Below, piece after piece: positions 50,601 to 60,700 of a stretch of DNA of 64,000 bases. The notes below the pieces were generated by a model that saw only the letters and a list, made by a program, of their open reading frames with translations, ran no database searches and had not been told where the DNA came from. The stretch is taken from assembly GCA_010092695.1 (NCBI GenBank), contig JAADJJ010000001.1, forward strand, positions 2,418,001 to 2,482,000, given 5' to 3'. The position numbers were made by a program, and so were the translations under genes. The stretch comes from Enterobacteriaceae bacterium 4M9 (GTDB lineage Bacteria > Pseudomonadota > Gammaproteobacteria > Enterobacterales > Enterobacteriaceae). Within the stretch, counting starts at the first letter, position 1. Each line of letters starts with the position of its first letter.

Positions 50601-53600
50601 TGTCGCTAAATGTCGGGTTATTTGCACAATTGACCCTTAAGACCAGCGTATTGACGAAAAAGCCGATCAGTGCGTTCATCGCCTCGTTTGAGCGCCCGGC
50701 AACACCAGTGCCGAGGGTAATATCACTTCCAGCCCCCAGGCGGTGAAGTGATGCGGCAACGCTTGCCTGAAGCAGCATAAAGAGCGTCACGCCTTCATCA
50801 CGCGCCAGCTGTTTTAGCTGCTGATAGCAGGCGGTATCAATAGCAAAATTAACGCGCCCGCCGCGATAGCTCGGTACTGAAGGACGAGGGCGGTCGGTTG
50901 GCAGTTCGATTTCCTGCGGTATACCGGCCAGCGCCTCGCGCCAGAAGGCCAGCTGACGGCCTCCAGCCGTTGTGCTGTCTTGCATATCGCCTAATATTTC
51001 GCGCTGCCAGAGCGCATAGTCGGCGTACTGAATCGCAAGCGGCGTCCAGTCCGGAGCGTGACCCGCGCAGCGTGCCTGGTAGGCCGTTTGCAAATCCTGC
51101 AACAGCGGTGCCAGCGAACCGCCGTCGCAGGCAATGTGGTGAACCAACAGTAGCAGCACATGTTCATGGGCATCTTCAAGGTGGAACAGCCAGGCGCGCA
51201 GGGGCAGATCGCAGGCCAGATCGAATGGCTGGGCTGCCGCCTGGTCAATGTGGCCCATTAGCGTGTCCTGGGTGACCTGGTCTACCTGCAGGTGAGGATG
51301 AGCATGCTCTGGCAGCACAATGTGCTGATACGGCGCGTCCTGATGCAAAGGGTAGGTGGTGCGCAAAATTTCATGGCGTTGTACCAGGTCTGTCAGCGCC
51401 TGATGCAGCGCCGCATCGTTGAGAGTGCCTTGTAGCCGCAGCGCCAGCGGCATGTTATAGGCCGAATGATTATTATCGATATTATCCAGCAGCCACATAC
51501 GCTGTTGGGCCGCAGAGAGCGGTAAAAACGCGTCGCGTGGCTGTGGCGTCAGCATTGCTCTGCTCTGGTGCGTGGTTTTTTCCAGAGAGCTGGCAAGCTG
51601 AGCTATCGTCGGGTTTTCAAACAAGGTGCGGATGGGTAACTCTACCTCCAGTACGCTGGCGATTCTGGCGATAAGTCGCATTGCAAGCAGCGAATGACCG
51701 CCGAGCATAAAGAAGTTGTCGTCTATACCGACGCTCTCGCAGCCCAGCACTTCAGTAAACAGCCCGGCCAGAATTTCTTCCTGAGCCGTGCGCGGCGTGC
51801 GGCTGGTCTGACTGTGGCTGAAGGTCGGCGCGGGCAGGGCACGTTTGTCGAGCTTGCCGTTGATGGTCAGCGGGAAGCGCTCTACCTGAATAATCGCGGC
51901 GGGCAGCATGTAGTCCGGGAGCCTTTCAGATGCGAATGACAGTAGCGCCGCACTCTCAATATCGCAGTGGCTGTCGCTGGTGACGTACCCAACCAGTTGT
52001 GGATTGCCTGGCGTATCTTCCCGCACCAGCACCACGGCCTGTGTAATCGCCGGGTAGCTTGCCAGCGTGTTCTCAATTTCACCCAGCTCGATACGAAAGC
52101 CGCGAATTTTAACCTGCTGATCAGCACGTCCTAAATAGCGCAGCGTGCCCTGGTCATCTCTGATCGCCAGATCGCCCGAACGGTACATGCGCGCACCCGG
52201 TTGACCAAATGGGTCGGCAACAAAACGCTCGCTGCTGAGATCACGCCGGTTCAGGTAACCGCGAGCCAGACCTGCACCGCCAATGTACATCTCACCTTCC
52301 ACGCCCGGTGGCACCGGGCGCAGCGCGCCATCAAGCAGATAAATACGCAGGTCAGGAATGCCAACGCCAATCGGGCTGCCTGTTGCACTACGCGCCATTT
52401 CGGGTGTCAGTGCCTGATAGCTGACGTGAACGGTAGTTTCGGTGATGCCGTACATATTAATCAGCGTCGGGGCGTCAGGCGCATGGCGCTCATACCAGCG
52501 TTCAAGCTGTTTCAAATCCAGTGCTTCACCGCCAAACACCACGGTGCGCAGGCTCAGTGGATAACGATCGCGCTCGTTAGCATGATCGGCTTCGATCAGC
52601 TGATAAAACGCAGATGGTGTCTGGTTGAGCACTGTCACCTTTTTCTCACTGAGCAGGCGCAGGAAGGCCTGCGGATCGCGGCTCACCAGATACGGCACGA
52701 CCACCAGTTCGCCACCGTAGAGTAACGGTCCCCAGATTTCCCATACCGAGAAATCAAAAGAGCAGGCGTGAAAAAGCGTCCAGATATCGGTATGCGTGAA
52801 GTCGAACCACGCCTGCGTTGAGGTAAACAGGCGCAGTACGTTTTCATGGGGGATCATCACGCCCTTCGGGTTGCCGGTTGAGCCAGAGGTATAGATGATA
52901 TAGGCGAGGCTTTTCTCGCTCACCGGGCGTAGCCGTTCCTGCGGTTGCAGATTATCCGGGCTTAACGCCGCAAGCTGCTGCTGATAGTCTTTCGCGTCAA
53001 TAAGCACTTTGGGGGCGGAACTGCTGAGCGTGTCGGTGTGTTCGGTATCGGTCACAATGCAGACGGGACTGGCATCTTTAAGAATATAGGCCAGCCGCTC
53101 TGCCGGGTTATGGACATCCAGAGGCAGATAGGCCGCACCCGCTTTCAGGATAGCCAGCAGGCCGACAATCATCTCTATGGAGCGCGGCAAGGCCAGTGCG
53201 ACCACATCTTCACTGCCGACGCCGTGGCTGACCAGCAGCCGAGACAGGTGGTTTGCTCGGGCATTCAACTCGCGATAGCTCAGGCACTCATCACCCAGAC
53301 TGAGTGCAACAGCATCCGGGTCGTCCTGAACGCGTTGTTCAAACACCTCATGCAGCGTCAGCGTTGCCCAGTGAGACGGCGGTTGCGACAGCAATGTGGG
53401 CATTTCCCATGACTGCATCAGCGGCAGACTGCCGATGACCTGTTGGGGATTATCGATAATGGCATCAACAATGTGCATATAGCGTTCAGCCAGCGCCGCA
53501 ACGCTGCTGTCATCGAGCAAATCCGGCAGTGAGCTAAAGCGCAGGCTAAGGTGTTCTCCTGGCACAGCCACCAGACCCAGCGGATAGTGCGACGCATCGC

Positions 53601-54735
53601 CACCGTGATGGGAGGACATCGAGATACTCAGCGCCTGTGCCGACTGACTGTCGTTTTGTTCAATCAGCGGGTAGTTCTCAAATACCATCAGCGTATCGAA
53701 CAGGTCGCCGTATCCCGCATCGGTCTGGATGGTGGTCAGGTCGAGATACTGATAATCCAGCAGACGCGTTTGCTCCGCCTGGAGCCGTTGCAGCATCGCG
53801 CCGAAGGTCTCTGCCAGGCTGTAGTTAAGCCGCAGCGGTACGGTGTTGATAAGCAAACCTACCACGCGCTCCACACCGGGCAACTCGCCCGGCCTGCCCG
53901 ACACCGTAATGCCAAAAACCACATCGCTGCGCCCGGTCATCTCCCCAAGCAGGACGCCCCATGCGCCCTGGAGCAGGGTATTGACGGTGATCCCAAGCTG
54001 CCTTGCGCACTGGTTAAGCTGCTGTGTGCGTACGCTGTCCATTTTCTTGTGCAGCAGGTTGGGCTGTAGATTTTCCGTTACGCGCCCTTTGGCGACCAGC
54101 GTCGGTGCATCCAGTTCGTGTAGCGCATCGCGCCAGACCGCGCGCATTTCATCTTCGTTACGCGAGGTGACCCACTGCAAGTAGTCCCGATAAGGCACAG
54201 CCGGCGGGAGCGTCAGGCCACTGGCGTCTTCTGAATAAAGCGTGAAGAACTCCTGGAGCAGCACCGGTACCGACCAGCCGTCCAGCAGCAGGTGGTGGTT
54301 GGTAAAAATCAAGAAGTGCTGTTGCGGCGCAAATTTTACCAGTGTGAAGCGCAGCAGCGGTGGTGCGTCGGGGCTAAAACGCTCGTCGTAATCGGCCTCA
54401 AGCAATGCTGCAAACGCCTGATCACGCTCTGGCGGCACAAGGCTGCTCAGATCGCGCTCCCGCCAGGGCAGATCCAACCCTGACAGGATAAGCTGTACCG
54501 GGGTATCCACGCTTTCATACTCAAATCCGGCGCTAAGATGCGGATGGCGTGCCAGAAGCGTAGCGGCTGCCTGCTTAAGCTTGCCGCTATCCAGCGGGCC
54601 ATTAAGCTGAAATACCTGTTGGACCTGATAGGCATCGCTGCCCTGGGTGTCGTAAAGCATCTGGAACAGCAGTCCCTTCTGAAGCGGAGACAGCGGCAGT
54701 ATATCTTTAATTTCCATAATTATTTTTTCTTCCAT
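47617..54735 (-). CDS. Non-ribosomal peptide synthetase, two terminal modules plus thioesterase
   Basis: 2372 residues: C (about 10-440), A (455-975), PCP (985-1060), C (1080-1510), A (1530-2030), PCP (2045-2110), TE (2125-2372). The first C has HHLLLDGWS, the form that accepts a D-residue from an upstream epimerase. Its A domain (FDFSVWEIW, NQTPSAF, VFGGEA, NMYGITETTVH) gives the code D-F-W-N-V-G-M-V-H-K: Thr. The second A (FDASTYELW, FLTSGLF, YTGGER, NIYGPTETTTF) gives D-A-Y-F-Y-G-I-T-F-K, nearest to Ile codes, with Val possible. Both PCPs read LGGHSLLA. The TE serine is in GWSFG. The start overlaps the upstream gene by 16 bases; ATG at 54717 is an alternative. Substrate calls are by eye. 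Confidence 0.93.
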   Translation of the reverse strand: MEEKIIMEIKDILPLSPLQKGLLFQMLYDTQGSDAYQVQQVFQLNGPLDSGKLKQAAATLLARHPHLSAGFEYESVDTPVQLILSGLDLPWRERDLSSLVPPERDQAFAALLEADYDERFSPDAPPLLRFTLVKFAPQQHFLIFTNHHLLLDGWSVPVLLQEFFTLYSEDASGLTLPPAVPYRDYLQWVTSRNEDEMRAVWRDALHELDAPTLVAKGRVTENLQPNLLHKKMDSVRTQQLNQCARQLGITVNTLLQGAWGVLLGEMTGRSDVVFGITVSGRPGELPGVERVVGLLINTVPLRLNYSLAETFGAMLQRLQAEQTRLLDYQYLDLTTIQTDAGYGDLFDTLMVFENYPLIEQNDSQSAQALSISMSSHHGGDASHYPLGLVAVPGEHLSLRFSSLPDLLDDSSVAALAERYMHIVDAIIDNPQQVIGSLPLMQSWEMPTLLSQPPSHWATLTLHEVFEQRVQDDPDAVALSLGDECLSYRELNARANHLSRLLVSHGVGSEDVVALALPRSIEMIVGLLAILKAGAAYLPLDVHNPAERLAYILKDASPVCIVTDTEHTDTLSSSAPKVLIDAKDYQQQLAALSPDNLQPQERLRPVSEKSLAYIIYTSGSTGNPKGVMIPHENVLRLFTSTQAWFDFTHTDIWTLFHACSFDFSVWEIWGPLLYGGELVVVPYLVSRDPQAFLRLLSEKKVTVLNQTPSAFYQLIEADHANERDRYPLSLRTVVFGGEALDLKQLERWYERHAPDAPTLINMYGITETTVHVSYQALTPEMARSATGSPIGVGIPDLRIYLLDGALRPVPPGVEGEMYIGGAGLARGYLNRRDLSSERFVADPFGQPGARMYRSGDLAIRDDQGTLRYLGRADQQVKIRGFRIELGEIENTLASYPAITQAVVLVREDTPGNPQLVGYVTSDSHCDIESAALLSFASERLPDYMLPAAIIQVERFPLTINGKLDKRALPAPTFSHSQTSRTPRTAQEEILAGLFTEVLGCESVGIDDNFFMLGGHSLLAMRLIARIASVLEVELPIRTLFENPTIAQLASSLEKTTHQSRAMLTPQPRDAFLPLSAAQQRMWLLDNIDNNHSAYNMPLALRLQGTLNDAALHQALTDLVQRHEILRTTYPLHQDAPYQHIVLPEHAHPHLQVDQVTQDTLMGHIDQAAAQPFDLACDLPLRAWLFHLEDAHEHVLLLLVHHIACDGGSLAPLLQDLQTAYQARCAGHAPDWTPLAIQYADYALWQREILGDMQDSTTAGGRQLAFWREALAGIPQEIELPTDRPRPSVPSYRGGRVNFAIDTACYQQLKQLARDEGVTLFMLLQASVAASLHRLGAGSDITLGTGVAGRSNEAMNALIGFFVNTLVLRVNCANNPTFSDILANVREFMLSAYSHQDVPFDRVVEELNPDRSSSRHPLFQVMLVLQNNAGTDTQFADLTAQTQPVGFTPAKFDLTFNFDERRDESGEVCALDAQLEYAVDLFDHPTAEMLVQVFQHLLSFITEAPATPVMNIPLLSDGQRQYLLNALNDTAADVPATTLATQFAQQVKAHPERIAVSCGEEKLTYAQLDARASSLARRLQQHGAAVEHGVAVLMERSLALVIGVLAIAKAGGFYVPLRTSDPSDRWQHIVREAGASVAIVDERYRHAALPTQLAVEVVTGTEAQDELVCDELALRAHHLAYVMFTSGSTGQPKGIATTQDNVVVMALDKRWRGEDHQRILLHSPYAFDASTYELWAALLNGHQAVIVPGDELDLPTLTSTLIDNQVTAAFLTSGLFRLLAEESPHSLATLRKLYTGGERISSSAVQTVRECWPELALMNIYGPTETTTFAADYPINDADAPYLDVPIGMGMNNTRLYVLDVFLQPVPVGVPGELYIAGRGLARGYLNRPSLTASHFVADPFGPAGSRMYRTGDIVKWRHDGALRFVGRRDQQVKIRGFRIEPGEIENVLTRHPAVLQAAVNPWEDAAGNKQLVAWVVADKHDQTLPEQLQQYARQHLPDFMVPVAIIVLDALPLNANNKLDMAALPKPELTTRTGREPQTDNERWLVDKFCELLKVEHVSVDDSFFWLGGHSLLAARLITQIDKALNVKLTLRDLFESPTVAQLAQSLESGDRRSVLDVMLPLQPHGTQMPLFCLHPGGGLSWSYSGLIPYLGAQQPLYGIQARRLSTGLAPHSIHEMAKAYLAQIYKVQPHGPYSLLGWSFGCHLAHEVATLLQKDRQCVKSLTFMDGYPLWSKYKNSVRTDKESLRAMFEALTGAVPQDETMLSVSVLQQQLTQAAHPLADVGMNVFEHILAEFRDAPALLAAFVPGVYEGDVLFFKAARIAEGDEDYDPQLWSQYVTGKIVTHNVPSTHDSMLSAEALKTIGPVLKTWVAG

Positions 54736-57700
54736 TTTGCCTGGAGTTTAGCCAGATTGTCTTGCTTAACCGTCACCATCGTGAGGTCTGACGGGGTAAA
54801 ACCGCCAGCCTCAGGGGCCGTTGTGAGACGTGAGAGTTCAGTGAGCCAGTAGAACCAGTGGTTGCCCAACTCCTCAAGGCGCTGGCGCGAGTGCAGCGCA
54901 GTGGCCCAGCTCCAGTTGGCGACCAGCACAGCACCCTGCGGGCGCTCTTCCACCACGGCGTTAAGCGACAGCGCATGCGGCAGGGCGAAGTCGGGTGCGG
55001 CGTTGGTGTCTATCAGGCTTGCCTGTGACGCCACCTGCCAGTCGCTGCTGCCTCCCGCCGACATTCGGCCCAGATAGTTAAAGCCGATTTGCGGTTGTGG
55101 CAGGGCAGCAAGCGCTGTGCGGGTCTGCGGGTTGAGGTAGCGCAGTAACCCGTAGCCGAGGCCGTTTTGCGGCACCTGGCGCAGCTGCTCTTTAATGCGC
55201 TTGAGTGCATTACCCAGCGAGTGGGTATCGGTAAGTTGCAGGCTGCCGGGATCGAGACGTACCGGATAGAGGCTGGTAAACCAGCCCACGGTGCGCGACA
55301 GTTCTGTCCCCGGCAGTTCTTCACGTCCGTGGCCTTCCAGATCGAGCAGTACGTCCGTTTGTGGACCCTGACGCCAGGCGTTAACCGCGAGCGTAAACGC
55401 ACACAGCAGCACGTCGTTAATGCTGGCGTGGAACAACGCCGGAACGGTGCCCAGCAGCAGGTGAGTGACCTCGGCAGACAACACCATTTGCAGTGCACCA
55501 CTGGTGGCGATGGTGTCCTGAGCGCCGTTAAGGCGGCGAGGCGTCAGCAGGGCATCGTGTTTATCGAGCACGCCTGACCAGTACGCCATCTCATGCTGAT
55601 GCGCGCTGGCTTCATGCTCTAGCCGGTGTGCCCAGGCACGGAACGACGTGCCTGCTGGCGGCAGCTGTACCACGTTGCCCGCCTGCATGTTGGCCCACAG
55701 GTGTTGGAGGTCGGCCCCCAGCAGACGCCAGGAAACGCCATCCACCACCAGGTGATGCAGCACCAGCATAAGCCTGCCTGGCTCGCCGTGTGGCATACGC
55801 AACCAGACTGCCTGCAACATCGTGCCAGTTGCTGGATTGAGCCGCTGCTTGGCTGCCTGGCTTTCCTGAGTGATAACGCCCGCCAGATCGTTTTGCGTGA
55901 ACGTGGTGCAGTCGACCACCCGCAGCAGATGTTCTGTCGACACTGTATCGGGCGTCGCAATACGCAGGCGCGCCTCGCCCAAAGCGGTGCGTTGTGCAAC
56001 CATGCGTAGCGCGTCGTGCTGTGAAAGCAGTTGCGCCAACAGCGCCCTGAGCATGGATTCATCCATCCCGGCTGGCGTTTGCAGCAGTGTTGCCTGACTG
56101 AAGCTGTCTATATTGCCAGGATTGTCGAGCAGCCACTGGATAATTGGTGTTGCCGGGAATTCCCCCACAGCCGCGACTGCGCTTTGCGTGGCATCGGTTG
56201 ACGTGGCTTCCATGATTCTGGCCAGCGCGCACACTGACTTGTGCTCAAACACCTGGCGTGGTGTCAGTACCCAGCTAGCCTGACGCAGACGAGCCACAAG
56301 CTGAATGGCTGTAATACTGTCACCGCCCATTTCAAAGAAGCTCTGGTCAATATCGACCTGTTCAATGTTCAGTAGCTCGCCAAACAGTGTCGCCAGGAGC
56401 TGCTCACGCTCGTTAGTCGGCTGGCGGTAAGAGGCCGCCTGGAAGGTGGGTGCCGGGAGCGCGCGCCTGTCGATTTTGCCGTTTGGCGTAACCGGCAGCG
56501 CTGGCAGTAGCATGATGGCTACCGGGATCATGTACTCCGGCAGCGACTGGCGCAGATAGTTGCGAAGCTCAGTCGAATCGACACCCGGCTCTCTGGCAAC
56601 GGCATACCCCACCAACTGGAGTTGCCCCGGTTTGTCCTCGCGGACAATCACAGTGGCCTGGTTGAGCTTCGGATGCTTCAGCAGCACGGACTCAATTTCG
56701 CCAGGCTCAATGCGAAAGCCGCGAATCTTCACCTGGTGGTCCACGCGTCCCATAAACAGCAGTTCGCCGTCTGGCTGCCAGCTTGCCATATCGCCAGTGC
56801 GATACATACGGCTGCCGGGTGTGCCAAACGGGTTCGCCACGAAGCGCTCGGCACTCAGGTCCGGGCGCTTATGGTAACCGCGTGCCAGGCCTTCCCCGGC
56901 GATATACAACTCACCTTTAACTCCCGGAGGCACAGGTTGCAGGCTTTCATCCAGCACATAGACCTGGATATTGATAATGGGCGTGCCGATAGGCGGTACT
57001 GTGTCAGCCTGTAGCGGCTGGCTCATGGTGGCGCACACGGTTGATTCGCTGGGACCGTAAGCGTTAATCATGCGCCGCCCCTGGGACCAGAAGGCGATGA
57101 GTTCAGGCGGACACGCCTCACCGGCGACCACCAGCGTTTGCAGTTGCGCTAGCGGTTTTTGCGGCATAACGGCCAGCCCAACCGGCGGCAGCGTGGCGTG
57201 CGTGACGCCTTCACGCAGCATCAATTCATACAGCGGTTCTCCGGGAGAGAGGGCATCTTTACTGGCCACAACCAGCGCGGCACCGCTCAGAAGCGCCATA
57301 CTGATATCCCAGTACGAAGCATCAAAGCTCGGTGAGGCAAATTGCAGTACCCGGCTTTGTGCCGTCACGTGCAGTCGCTCAACCATGCTGGCGGTCAGAT
57401 GGCTAAAGCCACGGTGTGAAACCAGTACACCTTTTGGCAGACCGGTGGAGCCGGAGGTATAGATGATGTAGGCCGCGTTATCCAGGTGCTGATGGCGCTC
57501 ATGTACCAACGCATGCTCCGGCTGCTGGGCTAACCTGGCCTGAACCTGCGGGCAGTCAATCTGTACGTGAGCACGCTGTAGCCCGAACTTTTGCACGAAA
57601 GCAGAATCAGTGATGACCAGTGTTGGCTGGGCATGTTCCAGCATGTAATTGAGACGCTCTACCGGGTAATGCGGGTCCAGCGGCAAATAGGCTGCGCCTG

Positions 57701-60700
57701 CTTTGAGTATGGCAACCAGCGCCACAACCAGTTCGACCGAGCGCGGTAGCGCAATCGCGACAATCTGCTCTGCACCTACGCCATCAGCCATCATCAGGTT
57801 AGCCAGCCGGGTTGCCCGGTGGTCCAGCTCACGGTAACTCAGGCGCGCCTGTTCACCCAGTAGCGCCATGCTCTCTGGCTGCGTACGGACGAGTTCTTCA
57901 AACCGTTCAGCGAAGGTTTGCGCCGGTAGAGTGCGCTGTGTTGCGTTCCAGTCGTTAAGGATCTGCGAGCGCTCTCGCTCACTAAACGGCGTTAGCGCGC
58001 TAAGCCGGGCGTGCGGATCGCGGCTGACGGCACTCAGCAGTTCACAGAAGTAACGGGCGATACGCGCGGCGGTCGCATCATCAAACAGATCGGTGGCGTA
58101 CTCGAGGCATCCCGACAATCCGTCTGGATTTTCATCAAAGTTGAACGTTAAGTCGAATTTCGCCACGGGTAGCTGTGGCGCGTCGGTCCGGCTCTCCAGC
58201 CCGTCGAACAGCGACTCACCGCGTGCGTGGTTTTGCAGCACCAGCATTATCTGGAACAGCGGATGACGCGTCAGCGAGCGCTCAGGATTGAGCGCCTCTA
58301 CCAGGGTTTCAAACGGCAAGTCCTGATGTTCAAACGCCTGTAGCGTGTTGTTACGCACCTGCTCCAGCAACTCGTCAAAATGCGGGTTGCCGGACACGTC
58401 GGTGCGCAGCACCAGCGTATTGGTGAAAAACCCAACCAGGGGTTCGAGCTGGTCGTCCGTGCGCCCGGCAATGGCGGTGCCAAGCGGGATATCAACACCC
58501 GCGCCCAGTCGGCGTAGCAGTAATGCAAGCGTTGCCTGTAGCACCATAAACAGACTCAGTTGACGCGTTTGCGTTATTTCACGCAGGCGTGCATAGACCT
58601 CGTTATCAACCGTGAACAGGCACTGTTTGCCCTGATAGCTGGGGTGAGCCGGGCGAGGTCTGTCGGTCAGAAGCGGAAGCTCTTCAGGCAGCCCCCTGAG
58701 TGCCTCGCGCCACCAGGCTAACTGCTGATTCTGGCGGCTCTGCGGATCGTCTGGCGCACCCAGCAGTTCATACTGCCAGAGCGTATAGTCGGCATACTGG
58801 ACCGGCAGCGGCGCCCAGTCGGGCATCATCCCGTTACGGCGCGCGTTGTAGGCCATCGCCAGGTCGGCTAACAGCGGTGCCAGGGAGGCCCCGTCGCTGG
58901 CAATGTGGTGCATCAGGAACAGCAACACGTGCCGGTCTGGCTCCACACTGAAAAGCCAGGCCCGGCAGGGGTTTTCGTGGGCTAAATCGAAGAGGTACTC
59001 GGAGGCTTCCAGCACTGCGCTATCCAGCTTATCCGATGCGACCTGCTGAAGCGTCAGTGCGCAACTGGCGGCTTCACCCTCAGCAATGTACTGCCAGGCC
59101 GTGCCGTCCGTCAGCGTCTGAATACGCGTGCGCAGGCTCTCATGGCGCATGAGGAGATCGTTGAGCGCTGTCGTGAGCGCCCCGGTATTGAGTGTGCCGC
59201 GTAACTCAAGGGTCAGAGGCATGTTATAGGTAAATTTACCGCTCTCAATACTGTCGACAATCCACAGCCGACGCTGGGCCGCAGACAGCGGTAAATGCAG
59301 CGGGCGCGGTTTAGGGTGCAACTGCGGGCGCACAGTGTCGTCGGGACGCAAACGTTGCGCAAACTGCGCAACCGTAGGCGCTTCAAACAGGTCACGAATA
59401 CGTGGGTTTACGTTCAGTGCTTTACGCACCAGGCTTACCAGGCGAGACGCCATCAGCGAATGGCCGCCAAGCTGGAAGAAGTTATCATCTATGCTGAGTT
59501 GCTCTATGCCCAGCACCTGCGCAAACAGGCGGCACAGCACTTCTTCTTGCGGGTTACGCGCGTCCCGGCGGGCTTCGCTGCTGTAAACCGGGGCAGGCAG
59601 GGCGCGAACATCGACTTTACCGTTGGCGGTCAGCGGGAAGTGCGTTACAGGCGTGATGGCCGAAGGCACCATAAAGTCAGGCAAACGGTCGCTCAGGCGC
59701 TGGCGTAACTGAACGGGATCGCAGTGGGTGTTTTCACGTGCAATCACCCAGGCCACCAGCTGTTTGTTGCCCGGCTGTGGCTCAAGCAGAGACACTACTG
59801 CCTGTGCAATGTCTCCCTCCTCAAGCAACGCGGCCTCGATTTCACTCAACTCGATACGGAACCCGCGGATTTTTATCTGCTGATCGCCACGGTTCAGGTA
59901 CTCCAGCACGCCATCCTGCCGCCAGCGCACCCAGTCTCCGGAGCGGTACATCCGCTCACCGTGGTGACCAAACGGATTTGCCACGAAGTGCGCCGCTGTC
60001 AGATCCGGTTGGTTGATATAGCCGTGCGCAAGCCCGTCGCCGGCAATGTAAAGCTCACCGGGTACGCCCACGGGCACCGGGTTCAGGTACGCATCGAGAA
60101 CGTAGACCTGCATGTTGTCCAGCGGTGAACCAATCGGCACTGATACGCTTTCAGGCACGCTGCGCATGGCGTAGGTGGTGGCAAATGTGGTGGTTTCGGT
60201 TGGGCCGTAGCCGTTCATGATAACCAACCCTGGGCACTGCCTCAGCACCGCCGCAATGGATGATTTTGGCAGCACGTCGCCGCCCGCCAACAGCAGGCGC
60301 AGGCTCGCCAGCGCCTGTGGATGTTCGTCTACCATCAGGCGAAACAGCCCGGCAGTGAGCCAGGCGGCAGTGATGCTTTCACTGACAATAGTGTGTGCCA
60401 GCGCGTCAATATCCAGTTCACCTCCGGGTGCCACGACCAGTTGGCCGCCACACATCAGCGTTACCCAGAATTCATAGGTTGAGGCATCAAAGGCCGACGG
60501 CGAATGCAGCAGTACCCGTTGGTGATCCGCTGGCTGCCAGCGGCGGTCACAGGCCAGTGCAATCACGCTCTGTTGGCTAACGGCAATGCCTTTCGGTTTA
60601 CCGGTGGAGCCAGAGGTATACATGATGTACGCCAGATCGGAGGATTTAACGCGACAGAGCGGATTGGTCTGCAAATAGTGCTGTGCCTGAAAATCGTCAC